64,000 nt of DNA from Arthrobacter globiformis (GCF_003261175.1 NZ_QLNP01000099.1:84311-148310); one strand, 5' to 3'. Positions 49,479 to 59,249 are shown, counted from the first letter of the stretch. The notes: generated by a model not told the origin, from the letters alone. Numbers and translations are program-made.

Positions 49479-50555
49479 TTACCGCCGGCGGAGTGCCATG
49501 ACCTCTGCCGCCACGTCCACCAGCTGGCGGGCGGATTCGTCCCAGCTGAACTGCTCTGCCCGCCTCACGGACCGCCGCGAGACGTCCTGCCAGTGCCGCC
49601 CGTCGCCCAGGCTGCGGACGGCGGCGGCGAACTCCGTCGCCGACTCCGGATTGACGTAGGTGGCGGTGTCCGCCCCCACCTCGCGGAAGATCGGAATGTC
49701 GCTGGCGATCACCGGTGTGCCCAGCGCCATCGCCTCCACCAGGGGCAGGCCGTAGCCCTCGGCCTTGGACAGGGTGACGAGTGCGGTGGTGCGGTTCAGG
49801 AGCGCGGTGTATTCGTCGTCGGTGACGCCGTTATGGAACACCACGCTGGCTCCGGAGGGGATCTGCGCTTCAAGCTCGGCGCGGCGGTGCGGGGTGACCC
49901 GGCTGAGCAGGTGCAGCGTGTAGCCAGGGAGTTCGGCCATCCCGGCGAGCATGGTTTCGACGTTCTTGTAGGGCATGAACGAACCCATGTAGAGCAGCGT
50001 CTTCTCCGGCGCCGCCGCCGGGTCGCGGGGCTGCTGGGCCGGCTGCGGAGCATTGCTGACGATGCGCACCGGACGGCTGGTCAGGCGGTACTTGGCCATC
50101 AGCGCCTCCGTGGTCCTGCTGATGGTGGCGACGACGTCGGCCCGGTTCAGCAGCAGGCGCTGGGGCCAGAACGCCTTGTGGTACAGGCGCCACAGGATCC
50201 GGACCGGGGCCGGCAGGAAGCCCGGAGGTGCCGGGTGTTCGTAGTAGATGAGGTCGTGCAGGGTGAGCACCAGGCCGTACTTGCGTCCCCACGTGCCCAT
50301 CGTCTGCATCGGGCAGACCACCACGTCCGCGCCGAGCCGGTTGACCTTCCGGGCCACGAAAAGCTCGGCGGGGGAGAGCGGGCTGCTGATCAGCGTGTAC
50401 GGAACGTCGGGAAGCAGGGCCAGCTGCCGGAGATCACTGATCAGCATGGACACATCCGCGATCTTTGAGACGGCGGCAATAAGGCTGGAGCCGTAGCGGC
50501 TGATTCCGTCATGGTGGTCCGTCCGGGTGAAGCGGGCATCGATGACTATCTTCAC
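49479..50555 (-). CDS. Family GT4-type glycosyltransferase
   Basis: 358 residues. It begins MKIVIDARFTRTDHHDGISRY, the N-terminal GT-B half; the acceptor side includes LTLHDLIYYEHP and ADVVATISRTTEALM. The C-terminal nucleotide-sugar half has LLYMGSFMPYKNVETML (~190-206) and the EX7E motif within KAEGYGLPLVEAMALGTPVI. It would transfer a sugar from an NDP- or GDP-donor to an unknown acceptor. Its start overlaps the stop of the alpha/beta hydrolase gene by 4 bases, so the two are cotranscribed. Confidence 0.9.
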   Translation of the reverse strand: MKIVIDARFTRTDHHDGISRYGSSLIAAVSKIADVSMLISDLRQLALLPDVPYTLISSPLSPAELFVARKVNRLGADVVVCPMQTMGTWGRKYGLVLTLHDLIYYEHPAPPGFLPAPVRILWRLYHKAFWPQRLLLNRADVVATISRTTEALMAKYRLTSRPVRIVSNAPQPAQQPRDPAAAPEKTLLYMGSFMPYKNVETMLAGMAELPGYTLHLLSRVTPHRRAELEAQIPSGASVVFHNGVTDDEYTALLNRTTALVTLSKAEGYGLPLVEAMALGTPVIASDIPIFREVGADTATYVNPESATEFAAAVRSLGDGRHWQDVSRRSVRRAEQFSWDESARQLVDVAAEVMALRRR

Positions 50556-51481
50556 GCGGGGTGGTCCTTAAGGAAGCGGCGGATGAATCCTGCGGCAGGC
50601 TCGGGCGTTTCGTAGTGGATCAGGTGGCCGACGCCCGGGATGACGTCGAGCCTTGCGTTCGGGAGCAGCCCGGCCAGGCGGTGCTGGTCCCGCAGCAGGG
50701 CGATTTCATCCTTTTCGCCGGCGATGAGCAGCACGGGCAGGGTGAGCCTGGGCGCGACTTCGGCCACGTTGCTGCTGACGGACGCCGTGAACGATTCCAG
50801 CAGGCTGTCCCGGCTGGCGAACGCACTGAAGTACGCGTGGTGCTGCCCGTGGATGAACCGCAGCAGGTCCTTGTCCTTCGTTTTGGCCATGGCCATGCTC
50901 ATCACCCGCACAATGAGCGGGCTGCGTAGCAGTGCCAGGCCAAGGGCGCGGGGGAGGCGCGCGGAGAGGCGGTAGTACAGCACGGCCAGCCGGGTCATGA
51001 GGCCTTTCGGGCCTTCGAGCGCGGGCGCCGCGATGGGGTTGACCAGGATCAGCGGGCGGACCGCGTCCGGATGGGCCGCGGCGAAATGGGCGGCCACGAT
51101 GGAGCCGAAGGAGTGTCCCAGCAGGACGGTGTCCGGCCCGAGTCCGAGCGACTCCATGAAGTCGCTGATGAACCTTCCGTAGCGCTCCACACTGTGGGCG
51201 CCGTCGGTGAAGGCGCCGGAGCTGCCAAACCCGGGGAGGTCCGGCATGATCAGGCGCATCTCGGGCAGCAGGTCGGCCACCCGCAGCAGACCGTGATGGT
51301 CGCCGCGGAAGCCGTGGATGACCAGGATGGTCCGGGTTTCAGCCGTGGTCTTTTCCGGTTCGTAGACCCAGTAGGCGACGTTGCTGCCCGCCAGCTGCAA
51401 GGTGGATGCACGGGTGCGGGCGGCAAGTCCGCTGCTGACGAAGGATGGTGCTGTGGCGGGCTCGGAGTCGGCTGTTCTCAT
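50552..51481 (-). CDS. Alpha/beta-fold hydrolase
   Basis: 309 residues. The oxyanion segment VIHGFRGDHHG (~54-64), nucleophile elbow LGHSFGSIVA (Ser124), and the closing VIPGVGHLIHYETPE with the catalytic His show a functional hydrolase; DLPGFGSSG is also typical. There is no signal peptide. Substrate unknown. It is cotranscribed with the glycosyltransferase and lies 13 bases after the aldo/keto reductase gene. Confidence 0.9.
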   Translation of the reverse strand: MRTADSEPATAPSFVSSGLAARTRASTLQLAGSNVAYWVYEPEKTTAETRTILVIHGFRGDHHGLLRVADLLPEMRLIMPDLPGFGSSGAFTDGAHSVERYGRFISDFMESLGLGPDTVLLGHSFGSIVAAHFAAAHPDAVRPLILVNPIAAPALEGPKGLMTRLAVLYYRLSARLPRALGLALLRSPLIVRVMSMAMAKTKDKDLLRFIHGQHHAYFSAFASRDSLLESFTASVSSNVAEVAPRLTLPVLLIAGEKDEIALLRDQHRLAGLLPNARLDVIPGVGHLIHYETPEPAAGFIRRFLKDHPA

Positions 51482-51494
51482 GTGCTGGGGAGTC

Positions 51495-52361
51495 CTAGTT
51501 GACGTTGTCGGGGTGGGAGCCTGTGCGGTGGCCGCGCTCCAGGGCTTCGATGTCGGCCATGTCCAGGGCTGAGAGCTCGAAGCCGAAGACGTCGAGGTTC
51601 TCGCGGATCCTGGCGGCGGTGCTTGCCTTCGGGATGGTGACGTTGCCCAACTGCAGTTGCCAGCGCAGGATAATCTGCGCGGCGCTCACCTTGTGCTCGG
51701 CCGCGAGGGCGCCGATGACGGGATCCTCCAGTACCTGGCCGCGGCCCAGCGGGCTCCACGCCTCGGTGAGGATCCCCAGCCCGCGGTGCTTCTCCCGGAG
51801 CTCGGCCTGCTGCAGCCACGGATGCAGCTCGATCTGGTTCACGGCGGGCACCACCTCGGCTGTTTCCAGCAGCTGGTCCAGGTGCTGGGGCTGGAAGTTG
51901 GACACGCCGATGGCCCGGACTTTGCCCTCGCGGTACAGCGTCTCCATGGCCCGGTACGTTTCCTGGAAAAGTCCCCGCTTCGCGCACGGCCAGTGGATCA
52001 GGTACATGTCCACATATTCCAGCCCGAGGTTGATCATGGACCTGTCGAAGGCCCGGAGCGTCGCGTCATAGCCGTGGTCGTCGTTCCACACCTTGGTGGT
52101 AATGAAGAGGTCCTCGCGCGAGGTGCCGGCGGCCTCGCCGGAACCGCCGGTGGTGGCTTCCGCGGCGAACACCCCGACCAGGCCGCGCGCCACCCCGGAT
52201 TCATTCCCGTACATGGCCGCTGTATCGAAATGGCGGTACCCGGCTTCCAGGGCTGTGGCCACCAGATTGGCGGTGTCTTTCGCCGGAACCTTGTAAAGCC
52301 CGAAACCCAACTGGTCAATCAGCACGCCGTTGTTCAGGCTGAGCCGGGGTGAGGTCATCAT
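51495..52361 (-). CDS. Aldo/keto reductase
   Basis: 288 residues; two adjacent ATG codons at the start. Family signatures: GYRHFDTAAMYGNESGVARG (~41-60, catalytic Asp and Tyr), the catalytic Lys in ITTKVWND (~89), the His in LIHWPCA, GVSNFQPQHLDQL (~151-163) and the C-terminal NADPH-binding IPKASTAARIREN. It reduces aldehydes or ketones with NADPH; 2,5-diketogluconate reductase-like enzymes are the nearest look. The insert AEATTGGSGEAAGTSRED after the first signature is longer than usual. Confidence 0.92.
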   Translation of the reverse strand: MMTSPRLSLNNGVLIDQLGFGLYKVPAKDTANLVATALEAGYRHFDTAAMYGNESGVARGLVGVFAAEATTGGSGEAAGTSREDLFITTKVWNDDHGYDATLRAFDRSMINLGLEYVDMYLIHWPCAKRGLFQETYRAMETLYREGKVRAIGVSNFQPQHLDQLLETAEVVPAVNQIELHPWLQQAELREKHRGLGILTEAWSPLGRGQVLEDPVIGALAAEHKVSAAQIILRWQLQLGNVTIPKASTAARIRENLDVFGFELSALDMADIEALERGHRTGSHPDNVN

Positions 52362-52449
52362 GGCTACGACTCTACCGACACTGCGGCGCGCCGCGTGTGA
52401 CCGGCAGGCGCAGTTTCAGTCCGGCGCGGGCCCGGCCCGAAGAGGTTCG

Positions 52450-52812
52450 TCAGCCCCAGCAGAGGCAGAAGGGGTGGCCGGCGGGGTCCGCGTAGACCTG
52501 GAAGCCCTCGGCGGAAGTGATGTCCTCGGCGGGCTTCAGCAGGCGTGCACCGAGGGACAGGGCCTCGTCGTGGGCAGATGCGACGTCCTCAACATACAGG
52601 TCGAGGTGGATCTGCTGTGGGTTCCCATCGGGCCATTCCGGCGACACGTGGTTGGGTGCGAGCTGAAAGCCGAGGCGCGGTTTCCCGTCGACACTGACGG
52701 TGTGCCAGTCGTCCTCTGCGTCCACGGTGCCGCCCAGGAGGCCGGCCCAGAAGGCGCTCTCGGCAGGAAGGTCGGCGGCGTCGAACACAACGATCTCTCT
52801 GGTGATTTTCAT
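52450..52812 (-). CDS. VOC-superfamily (glyoxalase/bleomycin resistance-like) protein
   Basis: 120 residues from ATG 52812, with AAGGAT upstream. A two-module beta-alpha-beta-beta-beta pattern: TREIVVFDAADLPAESAFWA with LLGG, WHTVSVDGKPRLGFQLAPN, then IHLDLYVEDVASAHDEAL and YADPAGHPFCLCW. The His and other metal-ligand positions of active members are partly present (IHLDL). Function cannot be set further. Confidence 0.85.
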   Translation of the reverse strand: MKITREIVVFDAADLPAESAFWAGLLGGTVDAEDDWHTVSVDGKPRLGFQLAPNHVSPEWPDGNPQQIHLDLYVEDVASAHDEALSLGARLLKPAEDITSAEGFQVYADPAGHPFCLCWG

Positions 52813-52896
52813 GCGGTCATCCTTGCACGGCCGTACTGACATTCCGAGAGTTTCACACCAGTTTTTTGCGGGTGGTCCCGGCTGGCAAGGCGTCGC

Positions 52897-53859
52897 TCAG
52901 TTCCCATTTTTCAAGCTGACCAGCCGCCGGGCGGAGGCCTCATCAAGGATCAGATCCGTAGCCAGTCCGGCCACCAGCGCCCCCCGGAGCCCATTGATCT
53001 TGGACGCGCCGGACACCACACAGATCCGCCGGCGCACCTGGCGGAGCTGGTCCAGCGAAGGTCCCGTGGAGCGTTCATTCAGCGTGATGCCGTCAGAGGA
53101 GCCGTCGCCGCGGAAGAAGACCGTGGCCACGTCGCCGACGACGTCGGACTTCGCCAGAGTGACCAGGTCGTCCTCGTCGAGGTAGCCGCCGGCGTACACG
53201 TGGCTGGGGTAGTCGGCATCCACCGAACCCACGCCAAAGATCGCAATACTCATGCGGGACTGCAGATCGAGGATGCGCTGAACGCTCCGCTCATTCCACA
53301 TCGCGGTCTTCGTGGCGGCGTGGTCGAAGAAGGCCGGCACGGGAAACTGTTCAACCCGGGCCCCGTAGGCACTGCCGAAGCGCCTCATGATGTCGCTGGC
53401 GTAGGTGATGCCGGTGGTCTGCATGTTGCCCGCGCCGTTGAGCTGCACCACCACGCTGTCGTGGGTGATCTTCCGCGTCAGATGCCGGCTCACCGCGCTG
53501 AGGGTGGAGCCCCACGCCACGCCGATGATGGCGTTGGAGTCCACGAGCGGTCCGATGGTGCGCGCGGCCTGCATGGCCACGCGGTCCAGCGTCTCCGCCT
53601 CATTCAGGGTGTCCAGGACCGGTACTACGTGCACATCCACCTTGTATTGAGCGCGGATCAGCCGCTCCAGTTCCGGCCCTGTGTCCAGGGGGCTGCGGAT
53701 CTGGATCTGGACCAGGCCGGTCTCCCTCGCCGCGGAGAGCAGCCGGGAAACCGTGGACCGGGAGGTCCGTAATTCGCGGGCGATGGCGTCCATGGTGAGG
53801 TCCTGCATGTAGTACAGCTGGGCGGCGCGCAGTGCTTCGGAATGTCGGGGACCGGGCAT
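52897..53859 (-). CDS. SorC/DeoR-type sugar-binding transcriptional regulator of the glycerol locus
   Basis: 320 residues from ATG 53859 (MPGPRHSEALRAAQLYY). The N-terminal helix-turn-helix is YMQDLTMDAIARELRTSRST (~17-36); the large C-terminal domain (~60-320) has the SorC sugar-phosphate isomerase-like fold: VAWGSTLSAVSRHL, VVQLNGAGNMQTTG, AIFGVGSVDAD and GDVATVFFRGDG. These regulators bind phosphorylated sugars or polyols. It is divergent from glpD-glpF-glpK and most likely controls them in response to glycerol 3-phosphate or a related ligand (inferred). Confidence 0.9.
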   Translation of the reverse strand: MPGPRHSEALRAAQLYYMQDLTMDAIARELRTSRSTVSRLLSAARETGLVQIQIRSPLDTGPELERLIRAQYKVDVHVVPVLDTLNEAETLDRVAMQAARTIGPLVDSNAIIGVAWGSTLSAVSRHLTRKITHDSVVVQLNGAGNMQTTGITYASDIMRRFGSAYGARVEQFPVPAFFDHAATKTAMWNERSVQRILDLQSRMSIAIFGVGSVDADYPSHVYAGGYLDEDDLVTLAKSDVVGDVATVFFRGDGSSDGITLNERSTGPSLDQLRQVRRRICVVSGASKINGLRGALVAGLATDLILDEASARRLVSLKNGN

Positions 53860-53873
53860 GCATCGTTCCGTTC

Positions 53874-53887
53874 TGCACGTTTGTGCA
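53874..53887. promoter_or_regulatory. Candidate operator of the glycerol regulator
   Basis: TGCAC-GTTT-GTGCA is a perfect 5-base inverted repeat 15 bases upstream of the regulator start, just ahead of a TTGACG (53894-53899) that could be the -35 of glpD. The position would let the regulator control both directions. Confidence 0.45.
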
Positions 53888-53998
53888 TAGTGCTTGACGT
53901 TATTTTCCAATAATTCAAACAATAGTGGTGAACGGTCCCGCACCATCCGGTGCGCGGCCTGCAACAAGCCATTTCGAACCAAACCCAAAGGAGCAGAT

Positions 53999-55771
53999 TT
54001 GGGACTCAAGGATCCATCCGGCCATACCAACAGCGCTGCTGCACCCGGTGCGGAGCGCGAGTCCGTCTCCCGGTTGCACCGGCGGCCCAACGCGCGGGTC
54101 CTGGTCATCGGCGGCGGCATCAACGGCGTCGGAACATTCCGGGACCTCGCCCTGCAGGGCGTCGACGTGGCACTCGTGGAGCGCGGCGATTACTGCCAAG
54201 GCGCCAGCGGCGCCTCGTCGCACATGATTCACGGCGGCATCCGTTACCTGGAAAACGGCGAGTTCCGCCTGGTCCGGGAATCCGTTGTTGAGCGCAACAG
54301 GCTCCTGCGGATCGCACCCCACTACGTCAAGCCGCTGCAGACCACCATTCCGATCTTCAGCACATTCTCTGGTGTGCTGGCCGCGCCCCTGAGGTTCCTG
54401 ACCCATAAGCAGCAGGGCAAGCCCAAGGAGCGCGGTGCGTTCCTGATCAAGCTGGGACTGAGCCTCTACGACTCCTTCTCCCGCGATGGCGGCAGCGTCC
54501 CGCGCCACCAATTCCGCACCCGGCAAAAGGCGCTGGCCGAACTCCCGATGCTGCACCCTGGGGTCAGATACACCGCCACGTACTTCGACGCGTCGGTGCA
54601 CAACCCGGAGCGGCTCACCCTGGACGTCCTGCAGGACGGCGAGAAGGCGGGCGGCCGGGCCAGCAACTACCTGTCCCTGGTGTCCGTCAGCTCCAACGCA
54701 GACGGATCCAGCACCGCAGGTCTCCGTGACGAGGTGACCGGTGAGGAGTTCAGCTTCACTGCGGACGTCATCGTCAACACCACCGGCGCGTGGGTGGACC
54801 TCACCAACCAGGCCATGGGTGCGCCCACCACGTTCATGGGCGGGACGAAGGGCTCACACATCGTCCTTGACCACCCCGGCCTGCTGGCTGCTTGCAAGGG
54901 GCGCGAGATCTTCTTCGAACACACCGACGGCCGGATAGTGCTGATCTATCCCATGGGCGACCGCGTGCTGGTGGGAACCACCGACGTCGACGCCGACATG
55001 TCGGAAGACGCCGTCTGCACCGACGGTGAGATCGACTACTTCTTCGACCTCATTGGCCACGTCTTTCCTGACATCGCGGTGGACCGCGGCCAGATCGTCT
55101 ACACATTCTCGGGCGTGCGTCCGCTGCCGCGGCACGACGCCACCCAGCCCGGGTTCGTGTCGCGGGACTACCGCATCGAACGGCGCGGCCCGGACGCCGG
55201 CACGCGGGAAGGCGGCGCCGTCGTGCTTAGCCTGGTGGGCGGCAAGTGGACCACCTTCCGTGCCTTGGCCGAACACCTCACCGACGACGTCCTCGCCGAA
55301 CTGGGAATGGAACGGAAGATTTCGACGGCGAAGCTCGCCATCGGCGGCGGCGCCGGGTTCCCGGACAGCGACGCCGGGATCCAGAAGTGGATCAAGGCGC
55401 ACATGACCTCCACGCGCGACGCCGGCCGGACAGCGGGTCTCCTCACCAGGTACGGCACCCGCGCCGGGGAAGTCATCAGCTATCTCGACGCCGCCCACGA
55501 CCGCCTGCTGCGCTCCACCCGGGAGTTGAGCGTCAGGGAACTGCAGTTCATGGCCGCGCACGAACAGGTCGGGCACCTCGTGGACGTGCTGATCCGCCGC
55601 ACGTCGCTGGCGTTCCGCGGCCTGGTTACTGGAGAGCTCCTGAACGAGGTGGCCGAGGCCTTGGCCGACCCGCTCGGCTGGGATGCGGCAACGGTTGCCG
55701 CCGAGATCCACCACGCACAGGAGGTGCTGAAGCGATACCACGGCGTCGAGGTCCACAGCCTCGTCGCTTAG
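53999..55771 (+). CDS. glpD: Aerobic glycerol-3-phosphate dehydrogenase
   Basis: 590 residues from TTG 53999, 5 bases after AAAGGAG. An in-frame ATG at 53894 would place the whole promoter region in the coding sequence and is rejected. FAD-binding RVLVIGGGINGVGTFRD (~33-49), GASGASSHMIHGGIRYLE (~71-88), the substrate region LVGTTDVDADMSED (~322-335) and ALAEHL with GGKWTTFR identify GlpD; a C-terminal DAO_C domain (~430-560) follows. It oxidises glycerol 3-phosphate to dihydroxyacetone phosphate and feeds electrons to quinone at the membrane. Confidence 0.96.
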   Translation: MGLKDPSGHTNSAAAPGAERESVSRLHRRPNARVLVIGGGINGVGTFRDLALQGVDVALVERGDYCQGASGASSHMIHGGIRYLENGEFRLVRESVVERNRLLRIAPHYVKPLQTTIPIFSTFSGVLAAPLRFLTHKQQGKPKERGAFLIKLGLSLYDSFSRDGGSVPRHQFRTRQKALAELPMLHPGVRYTATYFDASVHNPERLTLDVLQDGEKAGGRASNYLSLVSVSSNADGSSTAGLRDEVTGEEFSFTADVIVNTTGAWVDLTNQAMGAPTTFMGGTKGSHIVLDHPGLLAACKGREIFFEHTDGRIVLIYPMGDRVLVGTTDVDADMSEDAVCTDGEIDYFFDLIGHVFPDIAVDRGQIVYTFSGVRPLPRHDATQPGFVSRDYRIERRGPDAGTREGGAVVLSLVGGKWTTFRALAEHLTDDVLAELGMERKISTAKLAIGGGAGFPDSDAGIQKWIKAHMTSTRDAGRTAGLLTRYGTRAGEVISYLDAAHDRLLRSTRELSVRELQFMAAHEQVGHLVDVLIRRTSLAFRGLVTGELLNEVAEALADPLGWDAATVAAEIHHAQEVLKRYHGVEVHSLVA

Positions 55772-55829
55772 CGGGAAACCGTCCTTCAAACAAGCGAAGG
55801 ACTTACAACAGAAAATAGAGGAGTCAAAG

Positions 55830-56576
55830 ATGTCTCTTGGATTGGTTTTTCTTTCCGAAGTTTTCGGAACCGCCATGCTGACCCTGCTGGGTTGTGGTGT
55901 GGTGGCCAACGTTGCGCTCAAAGGCACGAAGGGCAACAACGGAGGATTCCTGATGGTTACGTGGGGGTGGGGGATCGCCGTCTTCGCCGGCGTCTATGTC
56001 GCTGCCCGGTCGGGATCGCACCTGAACCCGGCCGTCACGCTGGGCCTTCTCGTGAACGGCAAACCGGAGTACGCGGCGGGCGTTCCAGTGGACTTTGCCT
56101 CCACGCTCACTTACTTCGGCGGAGAGCTTACCGGCGCATTCCTTGGAGCCGTGGTCGCCTGGCTGGCGCACAAGCAGCATTTCGACGCCGAACCCGAGCC
56201 CGCGAACAAACTCGGCGTCTTCTCCACCGGCCCGGCGATCCGCTCCACGCCCTGGAACCTGATCACGGAAATCATCGGCACGTTTGTTCTTGTCTTCGTC
56301 ATCCTCACCTTCGGCGGGACGCCGTCGGGGCTTGGCCCGCTGGCAGTGGCGCTTCTGGTCGTCGGCATCGGCGTGTCTCTGGGCGGTCCCACCGGCTACG
56401 CCATCAACCCCGCGCGGGATCTCGGACCCCGCATCGCGCACGCCGTCCTGCCCATCAAGGGCAAGGGATCCAGCGACTGGAGCTACTCCTGGATTCCGGT
56501 GGTCGGCCCGCTCATCGGCGGCACGCTGGCCGGCCTTGTGGGGCTGCTTCCCATCGTGTTCACAGCAGCCACCTGA
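55830..56576 (+). CDS. glpF: Glycerol uptake facilitator (aquaglyceroporin)
   Basis: 248 residues; ATG with AGGAGTCAAAG upstream. Six transmembrane helices and two half-helices with NPA motifs: GSHLNPAVTLGL (~66-77) and GYAINPARDLGPR (~190-202). The Asp after the second NPAR is the marker of glycerol channels over water channels. It lets glycerol enter down its gradient, where GlpK traps it. Confidence 0.95.
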   Translation: MSLGLVFLSEVFGTAMLTLLGCGVVANVALKGTKGNNGGFLMVTWGWGIAVFAGVYVAARSGSHLNPAVTLGLLVNGKPEYAAGVPVDFASTLTYFGGELTGAFLGAVVAWLAHKQHFDAEPEPANKLGVFSTGPAIRSTPWNLITEIIGTFVLVFVILTFGGTPSGLGPLAVALLVVGIGVSLGGPTGYAINPARDLGPRIAHAVLPIKGKGSSDWSYSWIPVVGPLIGGTLAGLVGLLPIVFTAAT

Positions 56577-56667
56577 GCCCCCGGCGTCTGCGTTCGAAGA
56601 GCACCTTTCAAAACCAAATCCATAACCACATCTGTTAACGCACAAGCACAACGACAAGGACGTCATC

Positions 56668-58182
56668 ATGAGCCAATACGTAATCGCCGTCGACCAGGGC
56701 ACCACCAGCACCCGCGCCATCGTCTTCGACCAGAGCGGCAACATCGTGTCCTCCGGCCAGATGGAACACGCGCAGATCTTCCCGCAGGCCGGCTGGGTGG
56801 AGCACAATCCCACGGAAATCTGGGACAACACCCGCGAGGTCATCGGTTCCGCGCTGTCCAAGGCGAACCTGACCCGGCACGACATTGCCGCCGTCGGCAT
56901 CACCAACCAGCGCGAAACAGCGGTGGTCTGGGACAAGACCACCGGCAAGCCGATCTACAACGCGATCGTGTGGCAGGACACCCGGACCCAGCCCATCGTG
57001 GATGAACTGGCGCGGGACGGGGGAGCGGACCGGTTCAAGCAGAAGGTGGGGCTGCCGCTGGCCACGTACTTCTCCGGGACCAAGATCAAGTGGATCCTGG
57101 ACAACGTCGACGGCGCAAGGGAGAAGGCCGAGGCTGGGGACCTGGTGTTCGGCAACACCGACTGCTGGGTGCTGTGGAACCTCACCGGCGGCGTGGACGG
57201 CGGAGTCCACGTCACCGATGTCACCAACGCCTCGCGGACCATGTTCATGGACCTCGACACGCTGCAGTGGGACGAGGAGATCCTGGGCGTTTTCGGTGTT
57301 CCGGCGTCCATGATGCCGGCCATCAAGTCCTCCTCGGAGGTCTACGGCACGGTCCACACCTCGCAGCTGCTGCGGGAGGTTCCGGTGGCGGGAATCCTCG
57401 GAGACCAGCAGGCGGCCACCTTCGGCCAGGCGGCCTTCGAGACAGGCGAAGCCAAGAACACCTACGGCACCGGGTGCTTCCTGATCTTCAACACGGGCGA
57501 GGAAATCGTCCACTCGAAGAACGGGCTGCTGACCACTGTCGGTTATAAGCTGGGCGACGCGGCCCCGCACTATGCGCTGGAAGGGTCGATCGCCGTCACC
57601 GGTTCGCTTATCCAATGGCTGCGCGACAACCTCAACATGATCGGCAGCGCCCCCGAGGTCGAGTCCCTCGCCGCTTCCGTGAAGGACAACGGTGGCGTGT
57701 ACATCGTGCCCGCGTTCTCGGGACTCTTCGCGCCCTACTGGCGCTCGGACGCACGCGGTGCCATCGTGGGCCTGACCCGGTTCGTCAACAAGAGCCACAT
57801 TGCCAGGGCCGCGCTTGAGGCCACTGCCTTCCAGACCCGCGAGGTTCTGGATGCGGTTAACGCCGACTCAGGCGTTCCGCTCACGGAACTGAAGGTCGAC
57901 GGCGGCATGGTGGCCAACGATGCCCTCATGCAGTTCCAGGCGGACATCCTCGGCGTCCCGGTTATCCGCCCCAAGGTCGTGGAAACCACCGCTCTGGGCG
58001 CAGCGTACGCGGCGGGCCTTGCCGTCGGTTTCTGGAAGGACCTTGGCGAGCTGTCCGCCAACTGGTCTGAGGACAAGCGCTGGGAGCCGAACCTGGATAC
58101 CGAGGAGCGGGAGAGGCAACTGCGGCTCTGGAAGAAGGCCGTCACCAAGTCCATGGACTGGGTCGACGAGGACGTGCGGTAA
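56668..58182 (+). CDS. glpK: Glycerol kinase
   Basis: 504 residues. FGGY-family signatures: [19 protein letters not shown] (~4-22), [19 protein letters not shown] (~78-96), [17 protein letters not shown] and the C-terminal [20 protein letters not shown] (~408-427). It makes glycerol 3-phosphate, the substrate of GlpD. The 91-base gap after glpF has no terminator, so glpD-glpF-glpK are probably one operon. Confidence 0.97.
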   Translation: MSQYVIAVDQGTTSTRAIVFDQSGNIVSSGQMEHAQIFPQAGWVEHNPTEIWDNTREVIGSALSKANLTRHDIAAVGITNQRETAVVWDKTTGKPIYNAIVWQDTRTQPIVDELARDGGADRFKQKVGLPLATYFSGTKIKWILDNVDGAREKAEAGDLVFGNTDCWVLWNLTGGVDGGVHVTDVTNASRTMFMDLDTLQWDEEILGVFGVPASMMPAIKSSSEVYGTVHTSQLLREVPVAGILGDQQAATFGQAAFETGEAKNTYGTGCFLIFNTGEEIVHSKNGLLTTVGYKLGDAAPHYALEGSIAVTGSLIQWLRDNLNMIGSAPEVESLAASVKDNGGVYIVPAFSGLFAPYWRSDARGAIVGLTRFVNKSHIARAALEATAFQTREVLDAVNADSGVPLTELKVDGGMVANDALMQFQADILGVPVIRPKVVETTALGAAYAAGLAVGFWKDLGELSANWSEDKRWEPNLDTEERERQLRLWKKAVTKSMDWVDEDVR

Positions 58183-58262
58183 CGGCGTGTTCAGCGATCC
58201 TTGCCTGCTGTCCCGGGAACTCTCTGCCGGCACCTGAACTTCCGGACAGTTCGGAAAACAGG

Positions 58263-58301
58263 ACGGCCCGGACACCGTGAACGCCACGGGTTCCGGGCCG
58301 T
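58263..58301 (+). terminator. Intrinsic terminator after glpK
   Basis: ACGGCCCGGA (58263-58272) pairs with TCCGGGCCGT (58292-58301), continued inside by CCGTG/CACGG. It lies between glpK and the convergent secreted-protein gene and can serve both. Confidence 0.82.
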
Positions 58302-58318
58302 TGCCTGTGCGGGCGACC

Positions 58319-59233
58319 TTAGTCGTCGTCGCCGCCCGGTGTGGCAACTTCGGCGCGCGGAGTCTTGGCGTAGACGGACTTGCTGACCGAGTACGCATGT
58401 TTGTCGATCATGAGGGCCTGCCGGTTGATTGCCCGAAGCTGGTCTGTGCTGAGTTTCTTGATCTTGACGAGGTCCATGGTTTCCTGTTCAGCCCCGCCCA
58501 CGGCCGTCACTTTCACCAGCCCCGTGCCCGGTGAATAGAACTTCCGCTGATGGCCCGCGCTGGCCGGTTCCAGTGGATTGTATTCATCGACAACCAGCAC
58601 GTCCTTGTAATTGCCGGTGGGCACCCGCACCTGCTGGTCCCTTTTGATGACGTCCCCGCAATCCAGGAAATCGACTTTCGGGGCATGAGCCTGGATGTAG
58701 TGAGGGCCGCTGATCCGGGGCTTGGCCTTCATGGCTATGCCCGCCTTCGCCTTGTCCAGCCCGCTGATGAAGGTGCTGGGGGCGCCCGCGAACTTTCCGT
58801 TCTCAAACTCTTCCGGGTACTCCCCAAGCAGCCAGACGTCACCCGTTCTGGTTTGGGCGAAGAAGGCAAGCTCGGACTCAACCAGCTCGCCGTCGTTGTA
58901 GTCCCTGTCCCACATCACCAGGGTTCTCACGCCGTCGATTACTTTGGTCAGTCCCGTTATGGTGTGGACCACGGTCCGCTTGGTGGTTTCCGAGGCTGTC
59001 TTGGCAGTGCCGGTGGTCGTATATTGCATGCCCGGCTTCAGGGGGAACCACATGTTGGTGACCTTCGGCTTCTTTGGGAAGTCGGCCCTGTGGAACGTCG
59101 TGGCAGAGCCTGGCCCGCACAGGTCCTGGGGCGCCCTGGACGCCGCGGCTGCCCCGGACGTCGATGTGAACGTAGCCAGGCACAGCATGAGCACCGAACC
59201 CAGCGCCGTCAGGTGTTTCTTGTAAATGAGCAT
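58319..59233 (-). CDS. Secreted protein of unknown function
   Basis: 304 residues from ATG 59233, 8 bases after AAAGG. A clear Sec signal peptide: MLIYKKHLTALG, a hydrophobic core (SVLMLCLATFTS) and a probable cleavage after SGAAAA. The mature part has two lone Cys (LCGPGS, LDCGDV), which may form one disulfide, and beta-rich segments such as MWFPLKPGMQYTTTGTAK, YNDGELVESELAFFAQ and VWLLGEYPEEFENG. The C-terminus is acidic (GGDDD). No lipobox or catalytic motif was recognised. It is a single gene beside the glycerol operon with no visible functional link. Confidence 0.8.
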   Translation of the reverse strand: MLIYKKHLTALGSVLMLCLATFTSTSGAAAASRAPQDLCGPGSATTFHRADFPKKPKVTNMWFPLKPGMQYTTTGTAKTASETTKRTVVHTITGLTKVIDGVRTLVMWDRDYNDGELVESELAFFAQTRTGDVWLLGEYPEEFENGKFAGAPSTFISGLDKAKAGIAMKAKPRISGPHYIQAHAPKVDFLDCGDVIKRDQQVRVPTGNYKDVLVVDEYNPLEPASAGHQRKFYSPGTGLVKVTAVGGAEQETMDLVKIKKLSTDQLRAINRQALMIDKHAYSVSKSVYAKTPRAEVATPGGDDD

Positions 59234-59249
59234 TTTTGTTGCCTTTCTC

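Noticed and set aside
53894-53998. Upstream in-frame ATG for glpD
   Set aside because: It would include the promoter and operator region; the TTG at 53999 has a strong ribosome binding site and gives the family N-terminus.
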